Notes: generated from the sequence alone by a model not told the origin. Shown: positions 15,897 to 26,413, numbered from the stretch's first letter. The stretch: 64,000 nucleotides of DNA from Microbacterium sp. Leaf151 (GCF_001424225.1 NZ_LMOR01000001.1:731234-795233), one strand, 5' to 3'. A program made the numbers and translations.

Positions 15897-16552
15897 CGTG
15901 TGACCTCCGCGGCGTCGTCGGCCTCGCCGACCTCAGCGTCGACCTCGGCGACGATCTCAGCGCCGACCGCCGCGGCCTCGATCGCGGTGTGCGAGGCCTG
16001 ACCGGCGATGACCAGCACGGCGTATCCACGCTCCGCGAACTCCTGGGCGATCCCCCACCAGGCGAGGGGTTCCCCACCGTGGCGATCGGGCGCGACCAGC
16101 ACGAGCGCCTCGACGTCCTTTCTCAGCGCGGCCAGTTCGAGCAGCAGCCGGATGCGCACGGTCGGTTCGACATTGCCGATGGGAAGGCCGGCGGACGCGT
16201 CGAGGCCGATGCCCTCCAGCCACCGCGCGGCGGCGAACGGGGTGGGGGCGTGCCCGGCGAACATGAGCTCTTCGGCGACGACGCCGATGACCGACACGTT
16301 CGGCTCCGGTTCCGACACGATCGGGGCGTCGACGAGGGCGACGCGACGGCGGAGGGTTCTGGCATCCACCCGTCCATCGACGGTGACGGAGCCGGAATCG
16401 ATCTTCATGCGACCGGATGCCATGAGACCCAGCACCGTGGGGCGCTGCTCGGTCTCGGCGACGACGAGACTCGCCCGCCCGGTCTCGAACGCGGTCGTGG
16501 TCGCGGGCAGGGCGCTGCGGCCCTTCGCGACGGCGTCGACGACGACCCTCAC
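15893..16552 (-). CDS. Degenerate ABC ATPase-like protein
   Basis: A 219-residue soluble protein with an echo of an ABC ATPase: VLGLMASGRMKIDSGSVTVD and GRVDARTLRRRVALVD match the region after the P-loop, and the rest keeps the length and helical subdomain position. But no Walker A lysine motif (GxxGxGKS/T) is visible, and there is no clear LSGGQ signature or Walker B DEP. GTG 16552 overlaps the TetR stop (GTGA) and the stop overlaps YhgE, so the three are translationally coupled. It probably acts with YhgE in a non-catalytic or regulatory way. Confidence 0.65.
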   Translation of the reverse strand: MRVVVDAVAKGRSALPATTTAFETGRASLVVAETEQRPTVLGLMASGRMKIDSGSVTVDGRVDARTLRRRVALVDAPIVSEPEPNVSVIGVVAEELMFAGHAPTPFAAARWLEGIGLDASAGLPIGNVEPTVRIRLLLELAALRKDVEALVLVAPDRHGGEPLAWWGIAQEFAERGYAVLVIAGQASHTAIEAAAVGAEIVAEVDAEVGEADDAAEVTR

Positions 16553-17154
16553 GATGTCGCCAGCTCGGGGTGCTGGGCCAGCAGGTGGCGCGCCTCGGTC
16601 CAGGAAAGCCCGGCGATGCCGAGCACGGCGCAGACGGCGATCTCGCGTGCCGTGGAGCTCTCGGCATCCACCCGGGAGACGACCGTGCGGCCGGTCTCCT
16701 CCAGCAGGCGCGACAGCGTGGGGGCGGGAAGGTCGGTGCGCAGCTCTCCCGCTTCTTGGCCGCGGCGCACGATCTTGTCGATGCGGCGGCGCAGCGGTGC
16801 GAGGGCGGCGGAGGTCTCGGTCAGGTGGGCGTCGTCGAGGGCGAGGGCGGCGGCGGCCTGCACGTGGGCGGCCTCGCGCCAGAGCTCGGATGCCAGGCGG
16901 GCGAGCGCGACGCGGGAGTCGGCGTCGTCGATCCCGGCGGCGATGGCGTTGAAGCGCATTGCGCCCGCGGCGATGACCTCGCGGACGATGGCGGTGCGGT
17001 CGTCGAAGTGCCCGTAGAGGGCGCGACGCGACAGGCCGGCGCGGCGGGCGATCGTGTCGATCGATGCGCGAGGGTCGTGGCCGATGGCGGCGGTGGCCGC
17101 TCTCAGGATGCCGGCGCGGTTCTCGACGGCGTCGCGGCGGGTGGATGTGCTCAC
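16549..17154 (-). CDS. TetR-family transcriptional regulator
   Basis: A 201-residue regulator. The HTH lies at about residues 13-58: ILRAATAAIGHDPRASIDTI, then ARRAGLSRRALYGHFDDRTA, the TetR recognition pattern. The remaining helices form the ligand domain. GTG 17154 is preferred to the frame start at 17262, which would run through the operator and promoter region. It is the first gene of the TetR, ABC-like, YhgE operon, and a palindrome 24 bases upstream is a likely self-operator. Confidence 0.9.
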   Translation of the reverse strand: MSTSTRRDAVENRAGILRAATAAIGHDPRASIDTIARRAGLSRRALYGHFDDRTAIVREVIAAGAMRFNAIAAGIDDADSRVALARLASELWREAAHVQAAAALALDDAHLTETSAALAPLRRRIDKIVRRGQEAGELRTDLPAPTLSRLLEETGRTVVSRVDAESSTAREIAVCAVLGIAGLSWTEARHLLAQHPELATS

Positions 17155-17177
17155 GACGAGCAAGTGTACGCCTAAAG

Positions 17178-17193
17178 TGCACACAGGTGTGCA
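17178..17193. promoter_or_regulatory. Candidate TetR operator
   Basis: Perfect inverted repeat TGCACAC-AG-GTGTGCA between tetR (start 17154) and the stop of the regulator gene at 17210. On the minus strand a TTGCAC resembling a -35 box overlaps it, as expected for autorepression. Confidence 0.6.
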
Positions 17194-17209
17194 AGTTATG
17201 AGAGCGTGC

Positions 17210-18169
17210 TCACGCCTGCTGCGGGTAGGCTCCGTCGGCACCGGCAGCGGTCCACGCCGCACCGAGGGCGAACAACGTCGGTGCGCGGTAGTACTCCATC
17301 GCGGCAGCGATGCGACGTCGACCTGTGCGCGCGTTGATCCCCAGTTGGCTCGACGCGCCCGCGAGCGTGTAGCCCTGCTGCATGAGGCGCAGGATCGACG
17401 TCCACGGCTGCGCGTCGAGACCGACGGGGGACGCTCGGCGCCACAGCTCGTCGAAGTAGGCGCGCACCATGTTCGCGAGGCCCTCGTGACGCACTCCCAG
17501 GACGCTCGTGGGAGTGATCTCTCCCCAGGTGTAGGGCAGGGCGAGATAGTCGCCGTCGACCCAGAACCACGCCGGGGCCTTCTCGAGGGAGCGGTACTCG
17601 AGTCCGGTGGGACCGTACAGCGCCATTCGTTCGAGGACCACCGGATCGGTGGTCACCGACGCCGGGACGATGATGCGCACATTGTCGCGGGCGTTGAGCG
17701 CGGCGCCGAATCGCAGCGCCCGGTCGGGGGACGCCGCCATCAGCCGGTCGACGCTGGTGAAAACGGCGACCAGCGAGCTCGACGGGGTACCGGAGAGCTC
17801 CCACATGAGGTCCTCGGCGGCGTACGGGCCATGCCGCAGCACTGTGGGGACCAGGTCGGCGGACGCCTCTCCGACCGACCAGGCACGCAGGATCGACGGG
17901 AGGTTCTCGAGGATCCGCTCGATGCCCGACATCGCGTCTTCGGCGGCCGCTCGAACCCGACGGGTGTGCACCGTCACGGCCTCGTTGGCCCAGTCGGCGG
18001 GGGGCGGGTAGGCCAAGAGGTCGTCGACACCGCCGATGAGGCCGCGTTTGCGCAACCGCTCGATGGCGGAGACGACCCGCGCGGTGTCGAGGTGGGTGGT
18101 GAGGACGGCGTCGGCGACCGTCGCCGGGCGCCCACGGAGGAGGATCTCCAGCAGGGTGTCGTCATCCAT
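17210..18169 (-). CDS. Transcriptional regulator with N-terminal TrmB-like winged helix and C-terminal LuxR-like HTH
   Basis: A 319-residue cytoplasmic protein. The N-terminus (about 3-65) reads as a winged helix: LLEILLRGRPATVADAVLTT, then RVVSAIERLRKRGLIG. The middle (about 90-245) resembles the phospholipase-D-like sensor part of TrmB-type regulators. The C-terminal 65 residues carry a second HTH: PWTSILRLMQQGYTLAGASS, then LGINARTGRRRIAAAMEYY. Such two-HTH regulators are common in actinobacteria with unknown effectors. ATG 18169 has GGAGAAGC upstream. It stands alone between the TetR operon and the EamA gene. Confidence 0.75.
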   Translation of the reverse strand: MDDDTLLEILLRGRPATVADAVLTTHLDTARVVSAIERLRKRGLIGGVDDLLAYPPPADWANEAVTVHTRRVRAAAEDAMSGIERILENLPSILRAWSVGEASADLVPTVLRHGPYAAEDLMWELSGTPSSSLVAVFTSVDRLMAASPDRALRFGAALNARDNVRIIVPASVTTDPVVLERMALYGPTGLEYRSLEKAPAWFWVDGDYLALPYTWGEITPTSVLGVRHEGLANMVRAYFDELWRRASPVGLDAQPWTSILRLMQQGYTLAGASSQLGINARTGRRRIAAAMEYYRAPTLFALGAAWTAAGADGAYPQQA

Positions 18170-18365
18170 GTGCTTCTCCGAAGTGTGACCGGTCGGACTC
18201 CCCATCATGGCCGGAGCGCTTTCTCGCGGTGATGGCTTGCCCTCGCCGAAGAATTGCGTCTGTGCGCCACCTGCGTCGGCCCGTTCGGGGCTCGAGACGA
18301 AGGCGAGATGGTGTGCGCGAAGTCTGATGTCGACACCTCCGCGCGAGGACGGCGTCGGCCTCGCG

Positions 18366-19211
18366 TCATCCCCCGACGGCAATGGTCAGGATCGCCGCCC
18401 CGGCGAGGCCGAGACCGGCCATCTGCACCCGGCCGATACGTTCGCGCACGACCCCGACCGCGAACGCCACCGTCACGGCGGGGTAGAGCGAGATGACCAC
18501 GCTCGCCAGCGACAGCAGCCCGGTGCGGAACGCGTAGAGCATGGCGACGTTGGCGACGGCGTCGAAGACGCCGATCATGACGGTGAGCCAGAACAGTCCG
18601 CCCCCCACGGGTTTCGCGCGGCCGAGGCGGAGCGCCGCCACGATGATGACCGCCGCGGCGACGGCGCGGGCGAAGGCCAGCGGCCAGAGGCCGCCGTCGG
18701 CGGGCATCTGACCTGTGAACACGAAGCTCAGTCCGAACAGCACGCCGGATCCCACCGTGAACCAGGCGACGCGCGGTGTGAATCGGCGTTCGTCAGTTCC
18801 GCCGGCGCCGCTGCGGCTGACCAGGGGGATGGCGATCACGGCCAAGACGATCCCCACCACTGCCAGCGTCGACGGGCGTTCGCCGAGCGCCACGCCCGCG
18901 ATGACGGGAATCGCCGTGACGAGGATGGCGGCGACCGGCGACACGACGCTGATCGGACCGTCGGCGAGGGCGAGGTAGTACCACCAGATCGCCACCGCTG
19001 TCGCGACGCCCGACGCCCCGCCCCACAGCAGCGCCTCCGGGGAGAGGCGTCCGCCGACGAACGGTGCGGCCGCAGCGATGAGGAAGGTCGAGACGGGATA
19101 GGTGAGGAGGATGACGCGAAGGGCATTGATGCGTCGCGAGGCGATGGCGCCGAAGAAGTCGCTCGTGCCGTAGGCGACCGCGGAGACGAGCGCCAGGGCG
19201 ATCGAGATCAT
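18366..19211 (-). CDS. EamA (DMT) family transporter
   Basis: A 281-residue inner-membrane protein with ten predicted helices in two tandem EamA halves (about 1-135 and 150-280). It begins MISIALALVSAVAYGTSDFF; first half ends VVGIVLAVIAIPLVSR and second half ends GLGLAGAAILTIAVGG, the matching ends expected of the duplication. These carriers export metabolites such as amino acids; the substrate cannot be read from sequence. The ATG overlaps the stop of the upstream small membrane gene (ATGA), so the two are co-translated. Confidence 0.88.
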   Translation of the reverse strand: MISIALALVSAVAYGTSDFFGAIASRRINALRVILLTYPVSTFLIAAAAPFVGGRLSPEALLWGGASGVATAVAIWWYYLALADGPISVVSPVAAILVTAIPVIAGVALGERPSTLAVVGIVLAVIAIPLVSRSGAGGTDERRFTPRVAWFTVGSGVLFGLSFVFTGQMPADGGLWPLAFARAVAAAVIIVAALRLGRAKPVGGGLFWLTVMIGVFDAVANVAMLYAFRTGLLSLASVVISLYPAVTVAFAVGVVRERIGRVQMAGLGLAGAAILTIAVGG

Positions 19212-19687
19212 CCGCGTTCGTGGACGACCGGCGGCGTCGCGGGTCGTCGCCGGGTGGCGAGGAGGCCGGCGAGACAGAGCGCCGCGATGACGACGAAGAC
19301 GAGCATCGCCCCGATCATGTAGACGTCGACGTCGTGTCCCCACAGGTCGTGGCCGACCAGGATCAGGTCATCCCAGAAGGCGTACGCGAAGGCGGCGACC
19401 GCGAGCAGCTTGCCGAGGTGGTCCACCCAGGTGATCTCGTCGCGATTGTGTGCGACGGCGCGCAGCACGCACCCGAATCCGGCGATCCCCAGCACGATGA
19501 CCGCGAGAATGCCGACGGTCGTGTTGCGGTCCTCGTGCGCGTTCTCGTAGATCCAGGTGACCGTGGGGATGGCGACGGCGCCGGCGACGACGACCGCCAG
19601 CACGGGAAACAGCGGATGCCCGCGGCGGAAGCGATTCGCCGCCGGTCGATCGATGGATGCCGTGCGGACGGCGGGCTCTGAACTCAT
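19208..19687 (-). CDS. Hypothetical four-helix membrane protein
   Basis: A 159-residue protein with four predicted membrane helices: HPLFPVLAVVVAGAVAIPTV, TVGILAVIVLGIAGFGCVL, LGKLLAVAAFAYAFWDDLIL and YMIGAMLVFVVIAALCLAGL. The preceding 30 residues are polar. Family not recognised. It is upstream of and overlaps the EamA transporter gene, so a shared role in export is possible but unproven. ATG 19687 has no strong ribosome site. Confidence 0.65.
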   Translation of the reverse strand: MSSEPAVRTASIDRPAANRFRRGHPLFPVLAVVVAGAVAIPTVTWIYENAHEDRNTTVGILAVIVLGIAGFGCVLRAVAHNRDEITWVDHLGKLLAVAAFAYAFWDDLILVGHDLWGHDVDVYMIGAMLVFVVIAALCLAGLLATRRRPATPPVVHERG

Positions 19688-19747
19688 GCGGGACTTTCCG
19701 GTCGGGTCGTATGAAGTGCATACCGTGAATGCCCCGCCCCACAAGAG

Positions 19748-19762
19748 CCGCTAGCGGTCATG
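19748..19762. promoter_or_regulatory. CCGCTAGCGG-T-CATG motif downstream of gntP
   Basis: The inverted form of CATG-N-CCGCTAGCGG, which also forms the core of the 28-base palindrome at 21401-21428. The two occurrences bracket the GntP permease gene. Could be a protein-binding site. Confidence 0.35.
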
Positions 19763-19809
19763 GCCGCAAGAGGACATCTCGGCGTCCGCACGCCGCGGGG
19801 GAGAGGGGG

Positions 19810-21246
19810 TCAGCCGAGCACGAACGACAGCACCAGCGTCATCCCGAGCGCGATGACCGACGCGAGCGAGACGCCCACCGTCACCGTCTTCAATGCGCCC
19901 CGCACCGTCTGACCGAGGAACGACTGCAGCAGCCAGAACGTGTTCGATGTCACGTGCACGCAGAAGAGCGCTCCCGCGCCGGCGGCCAGCGCGACCAGCA
20001 GGGGGTTGAGTCCCATGGTGGAGGCGATGGGCGCGATGATGCCGGCCGCGGTGATCGCCGACAGGGTGACCGAGCCGACCGCGACGTGCAGGACGGCGGC
20101 CATGGCCCACACGACCAGGAGCGGTGCGAAGGGGGTGGCCTGGAGGGAGCCCTGGAGTATCTCGCCGAGGTCGCCCTGCGCGATCACCGCGGCGAGCGAG
20201 CCGCCGACGCCGGTGAGCACGAAGATCTGCCCGCCGTCGTGGAAACCCTTGACCACGGCCTTCTCGACGCGCTCCCGCCCGACGGCCGCACGGGCGACCG
20301 CCCCGGTCAGGATCACGGCGAGGAGCAGCGCGATGACGGGGCTGCCGAGGAACTGCAGCGGAGCGATCTCGATCTTGAGTACCGCGAGCACTGCCTGCGC
20401 GGCGATGAGCAGCAGCGCCACCAGCAGCGGCGCGAACAGCAGCAGCAGGGGCCGCTCCCGGGTGGTGGAGGGGGCGAGGGCGGTGGACGCCGTCGGCGCG
20501 AGCGTGACGAGGGGCGCGGGCGCGGGGGCATCGGTGTCGCGGGGCAGACCGCCCACGCTGGTGAGGACGGCCCCGCCTTCGCGCACGTCTTCGGTGGTCG
20601 CCGTCTGTTGATCGCGCTCGGGGTTCCAGAAGCCGAGGCGGAAGAACATGCTCATCAGCAGGATCGACAGCGCCACCGTCGGCACGACGACCGAGAACCC
20701 GCCGAGCAGCATCTCGCCCAGCGGAACACCGACGACGCCCGCGAGGGCCACCGCGGCGAAGCCGGGCACCATCATCACGATCCCCACCTCGAGCGACACC
20801 GCGAAGGTCACGCCGATGATCCCCGTCCCGGCAGGTCCGAGGCGGGCGGCGATCCGTCGGGCGAGGGGAGCGGCGATCACGATCATCACGTCGACGAAGA
20901 TCGTCTGCAGGTAGGTCGCCAACGACAGGCCCAGGGCGAACGGGATGCCGCGGCGACCGAACACCCGCATCAGGGCTTCCACGAGACGGGTGACGGCACC
21001 CATCTCGTTGAGCATCGCGCCGATCAGCACCCCCCACGCGATGAGGAGTCCGGCATCCATCATCACCTCGCCGAAGCCCTGCGTCATGGTCGAGACGGTG
21101 TCGAGCGGACCGAGCCCGGTGAGGATGCCGATCGCCGCCGCCCCCACGGCGAGGGCGATGACGGGGTTGATCCGCAAGCGGACGATGGCGACGACGACCG
21201 CGAGGATGACGGCGGCGACGACGGTCAGGGTGTACCACCCGGGCAT
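19810..21246 (-). CDS. GntP family permease (gluconate/organic acid:H+ symporter)
   Basis: A 478-residue membrane protein with about 12-14 helices. GntP hallmarks include AFGVG-like INPVIALAVGAAAIG near the start, GVLIGAMLNEMGAVTRLVEA, FALGLSLATYLQTIFVDVM and the C-terminal GSVTLSAITAAGIIAPIAST. An Ala/Thr/Pro-rich cytoplasmic loop at about residues 245-290 is longer than usual. Members import gluconate or related hydroxy acids with protons. ATG 21246 is preceded by GAGGAGAGCCC; the frame is open further upstream but that part is spurious. It stands alone, with a long palindrome 155 bases upstream that may be its operator. Confidence 0.88.
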   Translation of the reverse strand: MPGWYTLTVVAAVILAVVVAIVRLRINPVIALAVGAAAIGILTGLGPLDTVSTMTQGFGEVMMDAGLLIAWGVLIGAMLNEMGAVTRLVEALMRVFGRRGIPFALGLSLATYLQTIFVDVMIVIAAPLARRIAARLGPAGTGIIGVTFAVSLEVGIVMMVPGFAAVALAGVVGVPLGEMLLGGFSVVVPTVALSILLMSMFFRLGFWNPERDQQTATTEDVREGGAVLTSVGGLPRDTDAPAPAPLVTLAPTASTALAPSTTRERPLLLLFAPLLVALLLIAAQAVLAVLKIEIAPLQFLGSPVIALLLAVILTGAVARAAVGRERVEKAVVKGFHDGGQIFVLTGVGGSLAAVIAQGDLGEILQGSLQATPFAPLLVVWAMAAVLHVAVGSVTLSAITAAGIIAPIASTMGLNPLLVALAAGAGALFCVHVTSNTFWLLQSFLGQTVRGALKTVTVGVSLASVIALGMTLVLSFVLG

Positions 21247-21400
21247 GGGCTCTCCTCGATGCGTTCGGGCGGGTGCATCGATCCCGTGCGGCGGTGTCCT
21301 CGCGAAACGCGGGCTCTCACCTCGACCTGTGGATGCCGGCACGTGCGCATCCGGCAGCTCAGGATGGCGGATCCGGCCACCACGCGGCAAGGTCCCGAAG

Positions 21401-21428
21401 CGGTCATGTCCGCTAGCGGACACGACCG
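21401..21428. promoter_or_regulatory. 28-base palindrome upstream of gntP, candidate operator
   Basis: Arms CGGTCATGTCCGCT and AGCGGACACGACCG are complementary except at one position. It lies between the argG stop and the gntP start, 155 bases before gntP. GntR-, FadR- or IclR-type operators of this size are known for acid permeases; the cognate regulator is not in the window. Confidence 0.55.
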
Positions 21429-21559
21429 TCGCCCCTCACGGATTCAGGATGCGGCCGGGGCGCTGATCGAGGGGGTGCTCCGGCCGCCCGATACGCTCGC
21501 GCACACGAACGCGCGACGCCTCCCGCACCCGGCGGACGGCGTCGCGACGAGCGTGCGTG

Positions 21560-23083
<1,524 letters not shown>

Positions 23084-23761
23084 TCAGCCGACCGTCACAC
23101 CCGTGATGGTCACCGGGTTCGCGGGGGCACCGTCGGGGGCGCCGCCGGCGGTACCCGCCGAAGCGATCGACTGCACGACGGCCAGCCCCTCGGGCGACAT
23201 GGTGCCGAACACGGTGTAGTTCGGGTCGAGCTTCGTGTCCTCGTAGACGAGGAAGAATTGCGAGCCGTTCGTGCCGGGCCCGGCGTTGGCCATGGCCACG
23301 GTGCCCGCGGGATACGTCTCGGTGCCGTCGAGCTCGTCGTCGAAGCGGTAGCCCGGGCCGCCGCGGCCGGTGCCGGTGGGGTCGCCGCACTGCAGCACGA
23401 AGATGCCCGACGTGGTCAGCCGGTGGCATTCGGTGTCCGAGAAGTACTGCTGCTGCGCGAGCGAGACGAAGCTCTCGACGGTGCAGGGGGTGCGCTCGCC
23501 GTCCAGGGTCAGGGGGATGTCGCCGGCCGAGGTCTGCAGGACCGTCTGCACCTCGCCGGTGGGCTGGTCGGTGCCCTCCGCCGGCGGAGTGACGTCGACG
23601 GCGGGCTGACCCGACGCGGGGTAGGCGCACTCGCCCGAGACGGCGCCGTCACTCGGCGCGCTCGCTGCAGGGGCGGGATCGGCCGTCGTCCCTCCGGCGC
23701 ATCCGGCGAGCAGGAGCAGGGCGGAGGCGGCCAGGGCCGCGGACATCAGTCTCGTACGCAC
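23084..23761 (-). CDS. Cyclophilin-type peptidylprolyl isomerase lipoprotein
   Basis: A 225-residue exported protein. The N-terminal signal ends in the lipobox LLAGC (Cys at about residue 21), so it is anchored to the outer face of the membrane. The cyclophilin domain (about 70-225) shows TVESFVSLAQQQYFSDTECH, FVLQCGDPTGTGRGGPGY, FDDEL and AMANAGPGTNGSQFF, the active-site strands of the family. It catalyses prolyl isomerisation in secreted proteins. GTG 23761 gives a proper signal; ATG 23746 is possible. Located just downstream (in transcription terms after) of nothing obvious; argG follows on the same strand after 81 bases. Confidence 0.9.
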   Translation of the reverse strand: MRTRLMSAALAASALLLLAGCAGGTTADPAPAASAPSDGAVSGECAYPASGQPAVDVTPPAEGTDQPTGEVQTVLQTSAGDIPLTLDGERTPCTVESFVSLAQQQYFSDTECHRLTTSGIFVLQCGDPTGTGRGGPGYRFDDELDGTETYPAGTVAMANAGPGTNGSQFFLVYEDTKLDPNYTVFGTMSPEGLAVVQSIASAGTAGGAPDGAPANPVTITGVTVG

Positions 23762-23917
23762 GTCCCCAGGGTAGGCCGTGCATCCGCGATCGAGCCGTGA
23801 GTCGCGGGCCGTCGGGGCCTCACGGCGTCCCGGATGCCGCATCGGCGGCCGCACGGCACCACTGCGTCGTCAAGCGGGACGGATGCCGCGGCGGCGAGCG
23901 TAAGTCACCGCTGCGCG

Positions 23918-24610
23918 TCAGGCGGGACCGATGCCGCGGCGGCGGCCGACGGCGACCGTCCCGACCGCGAACCCGACGATGGCCACGGCGATCGCGACGA
24001 TGTAGAAGATCACGCTGCCCCACCCGGCGGCGTTCGGGTCGAGGAACGGATACGGGTACCAATACGGCGCTCCGGTGGTGGGGTTCGTGATCTGCGGCGC
24101 TCGCAGCAGCGTATAGATCACCCAGGCGATGGGGAAGATCGCCGCCGTCAGGGCGGCGCGCCAGGGGAGGCGCCGACGCCCGGGGCCGAGGAACAGATCG
24201 AGCAGGAGGAAGAGCGGGCCCCAGACGTGCAGGATCTCGTTCGACCAGGGCACCGTCTCGGGCTGCAGGGGGAGGCCGCGCAGCAGCAGGTTGTAGACGA
24301 CGCCGGTGACGAGCATGTAGGTGGTGACCCAGGCGAGGACGGTTGCCAGGGCGATCGGCTCGGGGCCGGTGCGGCGGCCGCGCACGAAGAACCGCACGCC
24401 CACGATCAGCAGCACGATCGCCGCCGAGACGTTGGAGAGGATCGTGAAGAAGCTGAAGAAGTTCGCCACGATGGTGGCGACGTGTCGACCGGCCTCGAGC
24501 GCTCCGGACACCGACGAGACGAACTGCGCGATCACCGCGACCGCGATCATCGCCGCCGCCGCGATGCGCGCGGCGTTCCATCCGACGGCCCACTCGCGCG
24601 TTCGCAGCAT
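23918..24610 (-). CDS. Pr6Pr family membrane protein
   Basis: A 230-residue protein with six membrane helices and the Pr6Pr/FAR-17a pattern: NFFSFFTILSNVSAAIVLLI, WVTTYMLVTGVVYNLLLRGL, WSNEILHVWGPLFLLLDLF and FPIAWVIYTLLRA, then PYWYPYPFLDP before the last helix. Short conserved pieces such as FFTILSN and EILHVWGP are diagnostic. In actinobacteria these proteins have no firm function. It stands alone. A short GC-rich repeat (GCGGGACSGATGCCGCGG, at about 23875 and 23925) lies at its 3' end. Confidence 0.88.
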   Translation of the reverse strand: MLRTREWAVGWNAARIAAAAMIAVAVIAQFVSSVSGALEAGRHVATIVANFFSFFTILSNVSAAIVLLIVGVRFFVRGRRTGPEPIALATVLAWVTTYMLVTGVVYNLLLRGLPLQPETVPWSNEILHVWGPLFLLLDLFLGPGRRRLPWRAALTAAIFPIAWVIYTLLRAPQITNPTTGAPYWYPYPFLDPNAAGWGSVIFYIVAIAVAIVGFAVGTVAVGRRRGIGPA

Positions 24611-24707
24611 CGACCCAGGCTAGCGCTGGCGCGTCCCGGCGTCTCCGATTCGCACCGTTCGCCGTGAGGATGCGGTGGCGCTCTCGCGCGGGGCGGGGCG
24701 GGGCGGG

Positions 24708-24773
24708 GCGGGGACGGTGACGGGGCAGGGCGGGGACGGTGACGGGGCAGGGCGGGGACGGTGACGGGGCAGG
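24708..24773. repeat. Tandem repeat, three 22-base units
   Basis: Units at 24708-24729, 24730-24751 and 24752-24773 are identical: GCGGGGACGG then TGACGGGGCAGG. They follow a run of GGGGC pentamers. Unit length and purity suggest recent slippage expansion; there are no spacers, so it is not a CRISPR array. Confidence 0.9.
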
Positions 24774-24776
24774 GCG

Positions 24777-24858
24777 GGGGCGGGGGGAGGAGATTCGGTG
24801 AGGGGAGGACGCGGGAGTGCTCATTGATCCTCCGCTCGCGGCATCCCCTCCCCTCGCC
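24777..24858. repeat. 82-base intergenic repeat, copy A
   Basis: Begins at the GGGGGGAGGAGAT run, ends with GCATCCCCTCCCCTCGCC. The copy at 24927-25008 is about 90 percent identical. The end is self-complementary to the start (GAGGGGAGGA against TCCCCTCCCCTC), so it can fold. Its right end, read on the other strand, is GAGGGGAGGGGATGCCGCGAG, close to the core at 1620-1650, joining all four sites into one family. Confidence 0.75.
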
Positions 24859-24926
24859 ACCGTCACGCACCCTTCGGCGCCCGCCCCGTGTCCCGCTCAC
24901 CCCGCGGGGCCACCGCCCGCATCCTC

Positions 24927-25008
24927 GGGGCGGGGGGAGGAGATCCGGTGAGGGGAGGACGCGGGAGCGCTCATAACTCCTCCGCTCCCGGCATCCCCTC
25001 CCCTCGCC
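24927..25008. repeat. 82-base intergenic repeat, copy B
   Basis: Direct copy of 24777-24858, offset exactly 150 bases, differing mainly at the loop (CATTGATCC against CATAACTCC). Both copies keep the foldable ends and the GGCATCCCCTCCCCTCGCC terminus. Confidence 0.75.
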
Positions 25009-25126
25009 GCCCGCCCCGCTGGTCGCTGCGCGTTATCCCGGCTGGTCGCCTCGCCCTATCGGGGGGCTGTGTCGGACCCGCTCGATAGGATGGGGTGTAC
25101 CGCCGGACAACATGCGAGGAGCACTC

Positions 25127-26413
25127 ATGCCCGGAATCGTGATCGTCGGCGTCCAGTGGGGCGACGAGGGCAAGGGCAAGGCCACCGATCTGCTCGGTGA
25201 GCGCACCGACTGGGTGGTGAAGTTCAACGGCGGCAACAACGCCGGGCACACCGTCGTCATCGGCGACGAGAAGTACGCCCTGCACCTGCTGCCCAGCGGC
25301 ATCCTGTCTCCGGGGGTGACCCCCGTGATCGGCAACGGCGTCGTGGTCGACCTCGAGGTGCTCTTCAACGAGCTCGAGGCGCTCAACGCCCGTGGCCTCG
25401 ACACCAGTCGGCTGAAGATCAGCGCCAACGCGCACATCATCACGCAGTACCACCGCACGCTCGACAAGGTCACCGAGCGCTTCCTCGGCAAGCGCATGAT
25501 CGGCACCACCGGTCGCGGTATCGGCCCGGCCTACGCCGACAAGATCAACCGCGTCGGTATCCGCGTGCAAGACCTCTTCGACGAGAACATCCTGCGGCAG
25601 AAGGTCGAGGGCGCGCTCGATCAGAAGAACCACCTCTTGGTGAAGATCTTCAATCGCCGGTCGATCACCGCCGACGAGATCGTCGACGACCTGCTCTCGT
25701 ACGCCGAGCGCGTGCGCCCGATGGTGGCCGACACGTCGCTGCTGCTGAACGACGCCCTCGAGGCCGGCGACGTCGTCGTCTTCGAGGGTGGCCAGGCCAC
25801 CATGCTCGACGTCGATCACGGCACCTACCCGTTCGTCACGTCGTCGTCGGCGACGGCCGGCGGCGCGTCGACGGGTTCCGGAGTCGGCCCGAACCGCCTC
25901 GACCGCATCGTGGGCATCGTCAAGGCCTACACGACGCGCGTGGGCTCGGGTCCGTTCCCGACCGAGCTGTTCGACGAAAGCGGCGACTGGCTGCGCTCGC
26001 GGGGCTTCGAATTCGGCACCACCACGGGTCGTCCGCGTCGCGTCGGCTGGTACGACGCGCCCATCACGCGCTACGCCACGCGCATCAACGGCATCACCGA
26101 CCTGGTGCTCACCAAGCTCGACATCCTGGGCGGACTCGAGCAGATCCCCGTGTGCGTGGCCTACGACGTCGACGGCGTGCGGTACGACGACCTGCCGGTG
26201 AATCAGACCGACTTCCACCACGCGAAGCCGATCTACGAGAACTACCCGGGCTGGAGCGAAGACATCTCGTCGGCGCGCACGTTCGACGATCTTCCCCAGA
26301 CGGCACAGGAGTACGTCCTCGCGCTCGAGAAGATGAGCGGCACGCGCATCTCGGTGATCGGCGTCGGCCCCGCACGCGACCAGGTCATCGTGCGCCACGA
26401 CCTCATCGACTGA
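25127..26413 (+). CDS. purA: Adenylosuccinate synthetase
   Basis: A 428-residue GTP-dependent enzyme joining IMP and aspartate to adenylosuccinate, the first step to AMP. It starts [20 protein letters not shown] with the P-loop-like GDEGKGK and the IMP-binding [23 protein letters not shown] and [14 protein letters not shown] [19 protein letters not shown] are further signatures, as is the aspartate loop [11 protein letters not shown] 25127 follows GAGGAGC; an ATG five codons earlier is less likely. The stop overlaps the next gene (TGATG). Confidence 0.97.
   Translation: MPGIVIVGVQWGDEGKGKATDLLGERTDWVVKFNGGNNAGHTVVIGDEKYALHLLPSGILSPGVTPVIGNGVVVDLEVLFNELEALNARGLDTSRLKISANAHIITQYHRTLDKVTERFLGKRMIGTTGRGIGPAYADKINRVGIRVQDLFDENILRQKVEGALDQKNHLLVKIFNRRSITADEIVDDLLSYAERVRPMVADTSLLLNDALEAGDVVVFEGGQATMLDVDHGTYPFVTSSSATAGGASTGSGVGPNRLDRIVGIVKAYTTRVGSGPFPTELFDESGDWLRSRGFEFGTTTGRPRRVGWYDAPITRYATRINGITDLVLTKLDILGGLEQIPVCVAYDVDGVRYDDLPVNQTDFHHAKPIYENYPGWSEDISSARTFDDLPQTAQEYVLALEKMSGTRISVIGVGPARDQVIVRHDLID

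Larger units (their letters stand above)
24611..25126. other. 516-base repeat-rich gap before purA
   Basis: No gene. From left to right it holds a pentamer run (GGGGC, about 24690-24709), three tandem 22-base units, and two direct copies of an 82-base repeat 150 bases apart. The purA promoter must lie in the last 100 bases; no confident -35/-10 pair is visible. Confidence 0.6.

Noticed and set aside
24708..24773. Possible CRISPR-like array
   Set aside because: The 22-base units are contiguous with no spacers; it is a plain tandem repeat.
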